From: Candidatus Chloroploca asiatica
Lineage (GTDB): Bacteria > Chloroflexota > Chloroflexia > Chloroflexales > Chloroflexaceae
NCBI RefSeq assembly: GCF_002532075.1
Contig: NZ_LYXE01000050.1
Span: 26,501-90,500 of the forward strand
Length of the DNA: 64,000 bases
Direction: 5' to 3'
Shown: positions 33,150 to 42,516 of the stretch, in pieces
Layout of the letters: each line of letters begins with the position of its first letter
Numbering within the stretch: position 1 is the stretch's first letter
Notes under the pieces: model-generated
The model's input: the letters and a program-made list of their open reading frames with translations, nothing else
The model's database searches: none
What the model was told of the DNA's origin: nothing
Position numbers and translations under genes: made by a program

Positions 33150-34805
33150 ATGGCAACCACGACCGCACGGAAGCCGGCCACAACGGCCGGCGCGGCCCTT
33201 GTGATCAGGCTTGGCGCGGCCTGGCACGCCCTGCTCGCTTTCGGACTCGTCGCCGCGGCCTGGGCGCTGCTTCAGGCCCGCTGGGTGCAGCGCGACGGCC
33301 TGCGCCTCTATGTTGCGGGCCTGATCTTGCTCGGCGCGGTCGCCAGTGTTATCGCGCTCGTACTGCTGCTCCGTCGCGACGGGCGGGGCCGTGCGATCAG
33401 CCTTGGCCTCAACTATATTTTTGGGGTCGGGTCATTGCTCAGCCTGCTCGGCGTGCTGGGCCTCTACATCAGCCTTGACGAAGTCGCCGCAAGTTTCAAC
33501 CGCTGGGTCTGGCTCCTGCTCGGGGTGCTGGTGGGCTTTCTGATCGGGTCCGTCGGCGATCGCTTCACCCACGCGCCGACAACACAGGCTGCCTTCCACC
33601 GTGCCGGCGGCTGGGTCATGGGTGCCAGCGCGATCATCCTGCTGCTGGCGATGGGGCTGATCCAGGGCGTGATCGGGCTGCTCAGCGGGCTCGGCAACCC
33701 ATTGGCGCTGGTGCTCCTTTCGGCCACGGTGCTCTTCGGCCTGTTCTTCTGGCTGATGCTGCGGCCACAGATTGCCGTCGCTTTCGGGGCAGGCGAGCGC
33801 GATGCCGAGGCAGTCAGCGGCTTCCTGTTCATCGCGCCGAACCTGCTTGGCTTCATGCTCTTCTTCGCCGGGCCGCTGCTCTTCTCGCTCTACCTCAGCT
33901 TCACCAACTCCGACTCGTTTACGGCCGAGTTCGTAGGCCTGCGCAACTATATCGAGATCTTCAGCCTACAGTTTGCCCAGGTGCCGCCCGGTCAGCGCTC
34001 GGGTGCGGTCTTGAGCAGCGGCTATATCGAGCTCGTGCGCCTGGGTGACTTTGTGGTCGGGGCGAAGGATCGTATCTTCTGGATCGCACTCTGGAATACG
34101 ATCGTCTACTGCTTCTGGGTGACCATGCTGAGCGTCGTACCGGCCCTGCTGGTGGCCACGATCCTCAACAGCAAGATCCCCGGGATGCAGTTCTTCCGTG
34201 CGATCTATTTCATCCCCAGCATCGCCGGCGTGGTCGGCGTCGCGGTGATCTGGAAATGGCTCTACAACTCGAATATCGGCTTCCTGAACTATGGCATCAA
34301 CCAGGTGCTCGGTCTGTTCAACCGGCTGCCTTTCGTCGAGATTGCGCCCGTCCAGATCGCCTGGTTGGCCAGCCAGCAGACCGCCCTGGCCTCGATTATT
34401 ATTATGGCGGCATGGCAACTGCTGGGGTTCAACACGATTCTGTTCCTGGCCGGACTCCAGGGCATTCCCGGCGAGATCTACGAGGCCGCGACGATCGACG
34501 GGGCGAGCAACCTGCAGCGCTTTCGCTATATGACGCTGCCGCTTCTGGCGCCCACAACCTTCTTCGTTGTGACGACGACCCTGATCACCACCCTCCAGGT
34601 CTTCAGTGAGCCGTTCGTGATGACGCCGCCCCCCGGCGGCGGCCCGAACAACTCGACGATGACCGCCGTGCTCTACCTCTACCAGCGCGGCTTCAACCGC
34701 TTCGAGCAGGGCTATGCCGCGGCAGTGGCCTGGGTGGTCTTCCTGTTCATCTTCGCCGTCACCCTGGTGCAGTTCCGGCTCCAGCGCCGCTACGGCGACA
34801 TGTAG
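33150..34805 (+). CDS. Sugar ABC permease (MalF-like) with extended N-terminal membrane region
   Basis: 551 residues from the ATG at 33150 (AAGGGAAG upstream). The C-terminal ~300 residues are a standard binding-protein-dependent permease with the EAA loop 'YEAATIDGASNLQRFRYMTL'. Ahead of it lie ~225 residues with about six extra hydrophobic helices not found in ordinary permeases of ~300 residues; only MalF-type subunits carry additional N-terminal helices. It should form the channel with the next gene product. Confidence 0.88.
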   Translation: MATTTARKPATTAGAALVIRLGAAWHALLAFGLVAAAWALLQARWVQRDGLRLYVAGLILLGAVASVIALVLLLRRDGRGRAISLGLNYIFGVGSLLSLLGVLGLYISLDEVAASFNRWVWLLLGVLVGFLIGSVGDRFTHAPTTQAAFHRAGGWVMGASAIILLLAMGLIQGVIGLLSGLGNPLALVLLSATVLFGLFFWLMLRPQIAVAFGAGERDAEAVSGFLFIAPNLLGFMLFFAGPLLFSLYLSFTNSDSFTAEFVGLRNYIEIFSLQFAQVPPGQRSGAVLSSGYIELVRLGDFVVGAKDRIFWIALWNTIVYCFWVTMLSVVPALLVATILNSKIPGMQFFRAIYFIPSIAGVVGVAVIWKWLYNSNIGFLNYGINQVLGLFNRLPFVEIAPVQIAWLASQQTALASIIIMAAWQLLGFNTILFLAGLQGIPGEIYEAATIDGASNLQRFRYMTLPLLAPTTFFVVTTTLITTLQVFSEPFVMTPPPGGGPNNSTMTAVLYLYQRGFNRFEQGYAAAVAWVVFLFIFAVTLVQFRLQRRYGDM

Positions 34806-34814
34806 GGGAACATC

Positions 34815-36029
34815 ATGAAGCGTGCCCGATCATACCAGACCCAGAAGTGGCTCACCTATATCGCCGCCTACGCCGTGCTGACCATGTTCGGGTTGTTGAT
34901 CATCTTCCCGTTCATGTTCATGTTTTTTACCTCGTTCAAGGCTTCAGGCGATGTCTTCCGCTCGCCGCCCCAGTTGCTGCCTTACAGCGTTCAGACGGCC
35001 AGTGTCAATGGTGAGACGGTGCCGCTCTACCGGGTTGAGACGCCGGAAGGCTTGCGTACTTTGGCCCTGGTCGATCAGGGCGCTCTGCTGGTGATCTTTG
35101 CCAGCGTCGATGATCCGAGCCGGACGTTTGAACGAGCCCCTCGTGACGCGAAACCCGTCGGCGGCTTCACTGCTCAGGAGCAGATCACGGTCGACGGAGA
35201 GACGAAGCTGCTGTGGGAAATCGAGGAGGGCGGCCAGACCCTGCCGGTTTTCGAGTTGAGTCGTGGGCGCATGGGCGTTTTCGTCGACCCGGACGACCCG
35301 CAAGTCACTTTCGATGCGAGCCTTACTGATGCGACACCGGTCGAGCGGATCGATCTGCAAATCCAGAATTACCAGCGTGTGCTTGAGTTGCAGAACATCG
35401 ATCGTAGTTTGACCAATACCATGCTGGTGACGATCCTGGTGGTGATCGGGCAGGTAGTGACCTCGGTGCTGGGCGGCTACGCCTTTGCCCGGTTGCGCTT
35501 CCCCGGGCGCGACAGCCTGTTCGTGGTCTACCTGGGGACGATCATGATCCCCTTTGTGGTGTTGATCATCCCTATGTACCAGTTGATGGTGATCGTCGGC
35601 TGGGTCGACCGCATCGCGGCCCTGGTGATGCCCTGGATCTTCACTGCCTACGGCACCTTCCTGATGCGCCAGTTCTTCATCAGCATTCCAAAAGATCTGG
35701 AGGAGGCGGCGCTGATGGATGGGGCCTCGCGGTTGCGCATTCTCTGGCAGATCTTCGTGCCGCTGGCCGGCCCGGCCATCGCGACCCAGGCCACCTTCAC
35801 CTTCCTCTATGCCTGGAATAGCTTTGTCTGGCCTTTGATCGTGATCAATACGGGCAACTTCGGCAATCAGGTACTGACCCTCTCGCTGATGGTGCTACAG
35901 GGTCGCGCCGCCGAAAGCCCGAATCTGGTAATGGCCGGCACGACTATCGCCGTAAGCGTGCCGCTGCTGATCTTCGTGCTCGCTCAGCGCTATTTTGTCG
36001 AGGGCATTGCAACGACCGGGATCAAGTAG
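34815..36029 (+). CDS. Sugar ABC permease (MalG-like) with a large extracytoplasmic insert
   Basis: 404 residues, ~120 more than usual. Helix 1 ('LTMFGLLIIFPFMFMFF') is followed by a soluble insert (~55-185) of beta-rich character with repeated 'VNGETVPLYRVETPEG'- and 'VDGETKLLWEIEEGG'-like strands, and then the standard permease part with the EAA loop 'EEAALMDGASRLRILWQIF'. The insert faces the outside, so it may contact the binding lipoprotein. It starts 9 bp after the partner permease. It converges on brxL with only 14 bp between stops. Confidence 0.88.
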   Translation: MKRARSYQTQKWLTYIAAYAVLTMFGLLIIFPFMFMFFTSFKASGDVFRSPPQLLPYSVQTASVNGETVPLYRVETPEGLRTLALVDQGALLVIFASVDDPSRTFERAPRDAKPVGGFTAQEQITVDGETKLLWEIEEGGQTLPVFELSRGRMGVFVDPDDPQVTFDASLTDATPVERIDLQIQNYQRVLELQNIDRSLTNTMLVTILVVIGQVVTSVLGGYAFARLRFPGRDSLFVVYLGTIMIPFVVLIIPMYQLMVIVGWVDRIAALVMPWIFTAYGTFLMRQFFISIPKDLEEAALMDGASRLRILWQIFVPLAGPAIATQATFTFLYAWNSFVWPLIVINTGNFGNQVLTLSLMVLQGRAAESPNLVMAGTTIAVSVPLLIFVLAQRYFVEGIATTGIK

Positions 36030-36043
36030 AGGCGTCGTGCGCA

Positions 36044-37558
36044 TTATACGTCGATCGTAACCACATCACGCTCGCCGGTGACGCGATCCTCGATGGAAAA
36101 GCTGGTGCTGGAGAACTCCTGTGGGCTCATGCGATGCAGCTGCATCCTGACGCGCAGGCGGAGTTCCATTGCCAGCCGCAACAATAGCCGCGCATCGTCT
36201 TTCGTCATCTCGCCTGCCGGGAAGATGAGCTTGGTCAAGCCAGAGAAGGTGCGGTTGATACTGCGCCGATCGCGAGCGCTCCACTCACCCGAAGGGGTCG
36301 TAAACCATTGCTCCCATAGGGTGCCATAGTGCCCGATCCGGCGCAGTTCGCGGTGGAAGATCTCACTGGTGTAGTCGAGGATGAACCCCACATGGCTGGT
36401 GATGACTTCGGGCGTGAGCTTCGGCATCTCCCAGCCAGGCAGATAGGCAGCCCAACGATCATGGAAGGCCGTGTCATCGGCTATCCCCATGGGCAGTGGT
36501 TTGAAGAGGTGCTCTGCTAACGTCGCTTGCCGGGGATCGTAGTTAATATTGCCGTTGAAGACAAAGCCGGCCTCGCCGGGCACGGTGATGGTGCCCCGGT
36601 TGATCTGGCCGCTCTCCATATAACTCTTATAGAGATTCTTATCCTGCTCGGCATCAAAGGCACCACCGGCGATCTCATCAAACCCAATGACATCGCGCTG
36701 GGCGATCAATCCGAGTCGCGGTGGGTTCGTATTGGTCACAAACAGTTTGGGCACACTGACGGCACCACCAGCGAGCAGCGTGCCATAGGGGCTAAACTCG
36801 GTGAAACAGAATGACTTGCCGGTCTGACGTGGGCCAAGCTCGATCATGTGGTAGTTGCTCTCGACCAGGCTGATCATCCGAGTGAGATAGAGCAACTTGA
36901 TCCGCTCGGTCATCACGGGGTGCTGCGGTTCATAGCCCATGGTGCGGATGAGCGCATCAATCCATTCATCACGGGTAAACTGTGCTCGCCCAGCCTGATA
37001 CTCGGCCAGATCAACATGACCAACCTGCACGGGCTCCAAACGTTGCACCACGAAGGGATAGGTGCGATTGCCAAGCTTGAAGCTGTCGTCGTAGTCCACG
37101 CGCACATTGCACCACGCACCGGCCATAAGCAGTCGATCATATTTGGTCACAATATCGGTTGAAATGCGTACCCGGTTGATATTGGCGGTGATCAGGGTCG
37201 CCCAATAGACACCATCATCGAGTTTTTCATCAAGCTCGACCTTGACCAGATCGATCACGCGGCGGGGTGGACGTTCGCGGATTGCGGATTTGATGACTTC
37301 GGTTTCGTCACCGCGCGGAATATACTCGGCGACTTCCTGCTGAACGAGTTGCAGCCCTTCACGCACTTCTTCATCATCAAACAGGTTGGCGCAGTACCGA
37401 CCCAGCATGAACTCGATCACATAAGATGGCGCTTTGCTGGTGCCACGAATGGCCTGCGTCAGGTCTTTGCGCATGACCAGGCCGGGAAAGGCCGCAAACA
37501 ACTTGCGATCCAGGGCATCTGGGGTAAAGGCGGCTCGTGAGAGTGCGGTATGGGTCAT
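36044..37558 (-). CDS. brxL: BREX protein BrxL, short form without visible Lon protease domain
   Basis: 504 residues from the ATG at 37558. The N-terminal domain ('LDRKLFAAFPGLVMRKDLTQ', 'FMLGRYCANLFDDEEV') and the AAA core are clear: Walker A 'GPRQTGKSF' (~241) and 'DVIGFDEIAGG' at Walker B. Full-length BrxL proteins of about 660-690 residues end in a Lon-like protease domain; here the protein stops after 'TSFSIEDRV' plus a short tail, and the converging permease leaves no room for more. I recall that a shorter BrxL subfamily exists, so this may be natural. BrxL is a DNA-binding AAA+ ring required for phage exclusion in many BREX systems. Confidence 0.87.
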   Translation of the reverse strand: MTHTALSRAAFTPDALDRKLFAAFPGLVMRKDLTQAIRGTSKAPSYVIEFMLGRYCANLFDDEEVREGLQLVQQEVAEYIPRGDETEVIKSAIRERPPRRVIDLVKVELDEKLDDGVYWATLITANINRVRISTDIVTKYDRLLMAGAWCNVRVDYDDSFKLGNRTYPFVVQRLEPVQVGHVDLAEYQAGRAQFTRDEWIDALIRTMGYEPQHPVMTERIKLLYLTRMISLVESNYHMIELGPRQTGKSFCFTEFSPYGTLLAGGAVSVPKLFVTNTNPPRLGLIAQRDVIGFDEIAGGAFDAEQDKNLYKSYMESGQINRGTITVPGEAGFVFNGNINYDPRQATLAEHLFKPLPMGIADDTAFHDRWAAYLPGWEMPKLTPEVITSHVGFILDYTSEIFHRELRRIGHYGTLWEQWFTTPSGEWSARDRRSINRTFSGLTKLIFPAGEMTKDDARLLLRLAMELRLRVRMQLHRMSPQEFSSTSFSIEDRVTGERDVVTIDV

Positions 37559-37621
37559 TGATCGATTTCTCTCTGATGATCGTCGGACGCCAGCAGTCAT
37601 GCGCGTACGAATGTTCCTATT

Positions 37622-40081
37622 TTACCACTCATCCAGGCGAACGCGGAGGAGGCTAGGTGTTTCATCAAGGGTTTCTTCGGTCGAGACATCGCGGACTTCG
37701 ATCCGCAGCGGCGCGTCCCACTCGGCCGTCGCGCCCGCCTGTTGCTTGAGCGTCACCGAGCGCTGCTCCTGGTTGGGTGTGAGTTCCACCTGGGATGAGC
37801 GAAACAGAATCGCCCGATTGCTGGCATGTCGAATCAGCACTTCGACATGGCGACTGAGCCAATCCTCAGCAAACAGGCTGGTGCGGGCCATCAGCAGCAC
37901 GATCTTTGGTTGCGCAGAGAGCACAAAAGCCAGTGGCTGAAGACGAGCGCCCACCGGCTGCGCTGTCCCGGGCCAACCCACCTGGACACATGGAATGATC
38001 CATTCCTGGAGTGCTGCGCCGCCATGGAAATAGCCCAGACCACCATAGGCACTCCAACTCGATGCACCGCGTGCGGTCAGAATCCGCCAGTCGCCGCCAG
38101 GTGCAAGCGCGTGTGGTTCGGCCAGGGTGAGCTTGGCGGGATAGGCCAGGGCGCGCCGGGAGCGATAGAGCGCACCGGGAAGCGGTGGCGGTTGGCGCTT
38201 CTCGGTACTGCCCGACCATGTGATGTAGCCATGGTCGGTGACGATGCAGATATGCCGCCAGTTGGCATCGCGCAGTTGCCCGATCAGATCGCGATAGCGT
38301 GTGAGGGCGATCCCGGCTCCCAACCCTTCCAACTCATCATCGTGGCCCAGCCGGTCAATGATCGCATCGGTGATCAGGAGACGCTGGAGGGTGCCACCTG
38401 GTTTCGGAATGCGCCCCTGGAGGGCATCCGTGAGATTCAGCAATCCTTCTGCTGGCACGATCCCACGATCCCGCAGCCACGCCCGCCGATTCTCTGCGAT
38501 GCTCAAGTTGATGGATGTGCTTGTCTCGGTGACGCGCCATTCGCTGCCGACGAACTCGGCGCGCAGGTGCTCTTCGGCAATTGGCAAGGCACATGGCATG
38601 CCAAGCGCGGTAATGGATGGCAGCGGTGCGCGGGCGGCCACGACCGTTGCCCGCGGTATGCCCTCCTGCTCGTTGATCTGCTCAGCCAGCCGTGCGGCCA
38701 GGTCATAGCGAAAGGCATCGATGACGATGATGGCAATTGGATGCGCCATGGCAAGCTGGGCTGCCAGCCAGGTTCCTGCGGTGGGCAGTGCTGGTATGGG
38801 ACAGCCAGCGGACGTCCAGAGATCCGACCATTGGATCAGCGATTGTTCCCAGCGTGCCCGGTAGGCCTCGCGCAGGGGGGTGATCAGTGCCAGCAGTTCG
38901 GGTGTTGAGCGGCTGAGTTGGCGCAGCAGTTCATCACCGGCCTGATCGAGCCGCCAGCCACCACCAGTTGTAAACCACGTTATGGCCTCAGCAATGGTCG
39001 ACCAACTGCGCTCTGGGGCCGCGCTCAACAAGTGCTGCGCAGCGTGACTGAGCCGCAGCAGTTCATCCCAGGGGATCGTCAAGGCGGGAGCGACTGCGCC
39101 ATAGGCCTGACCCCAGAAGCCGTGGACATGCGGCTCAAGATCGGGCTGGAGGGCAACCAGTGCATGTAATAGCTCCTTGCCGCTCTTCTTGGCCAGGCGG
39201 GTACAGGTGTTAGCGAAAACAACCGCCTCGGCGGCCCGAGAAAGCAAGGGCGCCAGTTTGCAGGTGGACTCACTGAGCAGGCTGGCAAGGGTGGCGATCT
39301 TGTCGGCATCGAGAATCGCACCAGGCAGTTTTTTACTGAGGCGCAAACTGTCCTGCCAGCGCATCAGGAGTTCGAGTGCCGCACCACGTTGGCCTTCGGC
39401 AATCAACAGCTCATGCTGTGCGGCAATTAGGCGCGGTGCGACGGAGTGGGCCTGGGTGACGAGCAGGCGGGCAAGTGCGCGGGCGCGCCAGCGATCCAGT
39501 GCCTCGTTCTGCAGTGCAGGAAGCCCGGTTTGCTCAATGGTCAGATCGAGCACATACTGCTCATCGGCACTTGGCACGGCCCCACCAGCGAGCACTTCTA
39601 ACAACAGGGGCAGATCTGGCTGAAGCCCGCCACCACCCCAGGTTGCCGGATCGTGTTGGAGGCCCTGGCGCGCCAGGAATGCGATCTCGTCTTCACTGGT
39701 CGTCGGGCTTTGTGGTCGCCAGCCCCATTCCAACAACTGTTCACGGAGTGATTTGTGATAGCGTTGTTCGGCCAACAAGGCATGCCCCCACAGCCACCCA
39801 AGCTGATCAGGGGATGTCTGGGCAACCACCACGAATGATTCGCCCGCATCAATATGGGCCTGGATGGATTGGCGGGCCTGCAAGCCACCGATCGCCTGGC
39901 TCAGGTGTTCCGTCACCAGCACGAGCGGAAAGCCGCCCATGCGCTCATCGCCCGCAACCCGCTCTAGCAGTGGACGCCAATCGCCACGCGGATCGCACCA
40001 GAACAGCCATGCGCCAGGATAACGCGCAAACACCTGGCGTACCAGGGTGTCAATGCGCTTTTGCAGAGTGAGGCTGGGCAT
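37622..40081 (-). CDS. pglZ: BREX alkaline-phosphatase-superfamily protein PglZ
   Basis: 819 residues from the ATG at 40081, preceded by GGAGACC; the longer in-frame ORF has no site. The N-terminal 'LVRQVFARYPGAWLFWCDPR' is the PglZ hallmark. The metal-binding alkaline-phosphatase core is at 'VIDAFRYDLAARL' (~450), 'ITDAIIDRLGHDDE' and 'VTDHGYITW' (~612). PglZ is a core and universal BREX component needed for methylation and exclusion. It sits between the second vapBC pair and brxL, transcribed with them. Confidence 0.92.
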   Translation of the reverse strand: MPSLTLQKRIDTLVRQVFARYPGAWLFWCDPRGDWRPLLERVAGDERMGGFPLVLVTEHLSQAIGGLQARQSIQAHIDAGESFVVVAQTSPDQLGWLWGHALLAEQRYHKSLREQLLEWGWRPQSPTTSEDEIAFLARQGLQHDPATWGGGGLQPDLPLLLEVLAGGAVPSADEQYVLDLTIEQTGLPALQNEALDRWRARALARLLVTQAHSVAPRLIAAQHELLIAEGQRGAALELLMRWQDSLRLSKKLPGAILDADKIATLASLLSESTCKLAPLLSRAAEAVVFANTCTRLAKKSGKELLHALVALQPDLEPHVHGFWGQAYGAVAPALTIPWDELLRLSHAAQHLLSAAPERSWSTIAEAITWFTTGGGWRLDQAGDELLRQLSRSTPELLALITPLREAYRARWEQSLIQWSDLWTSAGCPIPALPTAGTWLAAQLAMAHPIAIIVIDAFRYDLAARLAEQINEQEGIPRATVVAARAPLPSITALGMPCALPIAEEHLRAEFVGSEWRVTETSTSINLSIAENRRAWLRDRGIVPAEGLLNLTDALQGRIPKPGGTLQRLLITDAIIDRLGHDDELEGLGAGIALTRYRDLIGQLRDANWRHICIVTDHGYITWSGSTEKRQPPPLPGALYRSRRALAYPAKLTLAEPHALAPGGDWRILTARGASSWSAYGGLGYFHGGAALQEWIIPCVQVGWPGTAQPVGARLQPLAFVLSAQPKIVLLMARTSLFAEDWLSRHVEVLIRHASNRAILFRSSQVELTPNQEQRSVTLKQQAGATAEWDAPLRIEVRDVSTEETLDETPSLLRVRLDEW

Positions 40082-40160
40082 AGAGGTCTCCCGATTTCGG
40101 CGATTGGCCCACGGTGGTGCGCTGAAAGCATCGACGCAGAAGCCTGAAGATGGCGCGTTG

Positions 40161-40613
40161 TTAGGGCACCAGGGGCACAACCTCGATCAGGTGGTTGTAG
40201 CGTTCAAAGTCACGGGCGTTGTGGGTGAGTACACGGTGAACACTATGGGCGAGCATGGTGGCAACGATATTGGTATCGTGGATCTGGCGACCAGCAACGA
40301 CGGTTGTACGAATCAGATCAACGAGATGGTCAAGTACGAGTGGTGTGTCATCGAGAACATCGAATGTGGCACGAAATACCGCAATATTCTGAAGAAGATC
40401 GTCTTTCGAGATGTTGCTGCCATTGAGTGCAGCGCGTGTCGCTGCCGCCAGAAACTCGCGCAGAATCTGCTGGCTGATGCACAGCCGCTGCCCACCAGAT
40501 CTTGCACGGTCGAGCGCTGCCTCCGCAGTGGTTTGCCATGGCGAGAGTGGATCGGTCAGATAGATCAAGATATTCGTATCGATGAATAACGCATTAGCGG
40601 CCACTGTCGTCAT
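40161..40613 (-). CDS. PIN-domain toxin (VapC-like)
   Basis: 150 residues. The PIN active-site acids are in place: 'LFIDTNILIY' (first Asp), 'QQILREFL' (Glu), 'HDTNIVATM' (Asp) and 'VLTHNARDFERY' (last Asp). Such toxins are metal-dependent RNases. It overlaps its antitoxin by ~20 bp and precedes pglZ by 79 bp within the BREX island, apparently on the same transcript. A vapBC pair inside a defence locus may stabilise it. Confidence 0.87.
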   Translation of the reverse strand: MTTVAANALFIDTNILIYLTDPLSPWQTTAEAALDRARSGGQRLCISQQILREFLAAATRAALNGSNISKDDLLQNIAVFRATFDVLDDTPLVLDHLVDLIRTTVVAGRQIHDTNIVATMLAHSVHRVLTHNARDFERYNHLIEVVPLVP

Positions 40614-40824
40614 AGAGCTCCTCCCGTCTGAAGGTGCTGTCCGCAGGCCAGGCCGACCAATCGAGCATCTTCAGCTTGAGTGGCACCACAGGTTCACGAG
40701 AAGGTATCGGGTGCTCCTCGATCACCAATACCACACGATGCTCACCTGGGAGAAGATCGGGACGTGGCGGTATCTGAATACTCCCGTTTGGTAGCACCGT
40801 GATCGTTGTTTCAATTGTTTTCAT
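40594..40824 (-). CDS. Antitoxin of the PIN toxin
   Basis: About 76 residues from the second of two close ATGs (40824), six bases after GGGGGGAGGT; the first ATG abuts the site. The sequence 'ETTITVLPNGSIQIPPRPDL' followed by 'GEHRVVLVIEE' suggests a short AbrB-like or related DNA-binding N-terminus, and the C-terminal 'LKMLDWSAWPADSTFRREEL' with acidic residues is typical of PIN-toxin antitoxin tails. It should neutralise the overlapping toxin and autorepress. Confidence 0.75.
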   Translation of the reverse strand: MKTIETTITVLPNGSIQIPPRPDLLPGEHRVVLVIEEHPIPSREPVVPLKLKMLDWSAWPADSTFRREELYDDSGR

Positions 40825-40957
40825 TGTCATACCTCCCCCCGCAGCGTTATCATGGCCCATGTGCCATTGCGTTCTCTGCCGATCAATCAGACTGATGCAC
40901 ACTATTGTACCATCAAGACAGTCGCGTTCCCTCTTCTGTCGCTACTCCCTGCCGGGT

Positions 40958-42516
40958 TGATGCAAACTCATTTCGATCATCCGCAGATTACGCAGATTAC
41001 GCAGATGCGGAAGCGGTAATCTGCGTAATCTGCGTAATCTGCGGACTTTATCTAACCCTCCTGAGACGTTGCATCAGCCCTGGCTACGCCCTGCCCACCG
41101 CGCTCCACGACGGCCCGACGCTTTTCTGCGAGCTTCGCCTGCTCAGCTTCGCGCTGTGGGGCCAGCACCGTCCACTGCGGGCTTTCGGGGATGTCGTCGG
41201 GCATCCAGCCGCAGCGCGGCAGTTTGCCCTGGCGCACCCAACGCCGCTCGTCCGAGCGCCAGCGCGCCCGGTCGGCAAGCGCCTTTTTGGCGTCGGCAGC
41301 TTTGAGTACATCAGCAACCAGGAGGCCGGCCTGCTGGATGGGGGCGATATTGACCCGCACGCCGTCGTTGAGGTCAACGCGCCAGCTCTGTTCCTGGCGC
41401 AGCAGATCCGCGTGGTCGGGCAAGGCGATCAGTCCGTCGCTGCTCCAGCGATCAAGCGGTTCGTCGGCCAGGCTCTTTTCCAGTTCGGGGGTGGCAAAGC
41501 CCTGCTCGGCCACGCTCTGCAGGCGACGGTTGAACTCTTCCAACTCCTGGATACGCGCCTGCGCCTGGGCACCCTCGGTCTCCTGGTTGCTGCGGCGGGC
41601 GGCATCGAGGCGCTGGCGCTCGGCGCGCAAGAATGGCTCGACATATTGGGTGCGGATACGCGCCAAAAGATCGCTGCTACAGGCATGATAATAGACCAGG
41701 CACTCGAAGGCGGGTTGGGTGCGTCGGGCGGATCGCGCTCCGCCACTACCGCCCTTGCCGCGCCCTTTGCCGCCCGTGGCGGTGGTCGGGTCGCTGGCGA
41801 GGTGCCAGGCGATCGGGCGGTATTTGAACTGGCGCATGTGCCGTTTGAAGAATTCGCGCCGGAGCCATTCCTCTAGGCTCAGTCCGGTCAGTTCGGCCAG
41901 CAGCGCCTCGGCCTGCTGTGCGCCGGTTGCGCCATCTTCTGCGCGTAAACGCAGGCGCAAGCGTTCGGCAAGCGTTGGCTGGCCGACGCCAGCAGTGAGC
42001 GGGATGATGCCATCTTCATCGGCCCACGCGGGCAACGGCTCACCCGCTTCGATCTGTTTTGGCCAGCGGTGGCCGAGCAGGCGCAGGATCAGCACCGACA
42101 AGCGATCTTCGAGCAGGCGCTGTTCTTCGGGTTTGCAGCGTGTACCCTCAGCACGTAGCTGCTCGAGCAGCCAGTAGACCGCGATCGGGTGGAGTTCGAG
42201 CTTGACCGACAGTTCCTCCAGGAAGGTTTCGGTGGGGATGGGAATGTGTGCGCCCGAAACAGCCACATCCTCATCGCCCTCGCCACCTTCCGCTGCCTCG
42301 GTCGCTTGCTCGCTCTCTTTGACGCCCGGTCCGGCCTCGTACAGCCCGCGGAGCCGCTGCTTGATGCGCTGCAATTCCGCCGCCGATGGCACAATGCGTT
42401 CGTGGGCGGCCAGGTAGTCGCGCACTTCGGGTGGCAGCGGTGGCAAGTCGAGGTCGGCGGGCAGATCGGGCAGGGTATCGTAGCCAGCGATCAGCGGGTG
42501 GAAGCCGGCGGGGATG
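40958..42516 (-). repeat. Long direct repeat, copy B (3' end of the truncated pglX)
   Basis: Collinear with 44765-46316 at an offset of 3799 bp from 41045 rightwards. From 41045 to about 41976 I found no difference between the copies; from there towards 42516 substitutions accumulate, and similarity ends at the target-recognition segment. Left of 41045 the copies continue through a hairpin with a 9-bp length difference. Confidence 0.85.
40981..41044. terminator. 26-bp hairpin downstream of truncated pglX
   Basis: Arms 40981-41006 and 41019-41044 pair perfectly and are built from three cgcagatta-type units. It starts 7 bp after the pglX' stop codon (minus strand). The matching hairpin after the full pglX (44789-44843) has a different unit count and a compensated base change. 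Terminator or mRNA-end function is inferred. Confidence 0.6.

Noticed and set aside
40905..41876. Long plus-strand ORF (323 codons), duplicated at 44773-45675
   Set aside because: It is the antisense shadow of the pglX C-terminal coding sequence; it is duplicated only because pglX is, and it has no family resemblance of its own.
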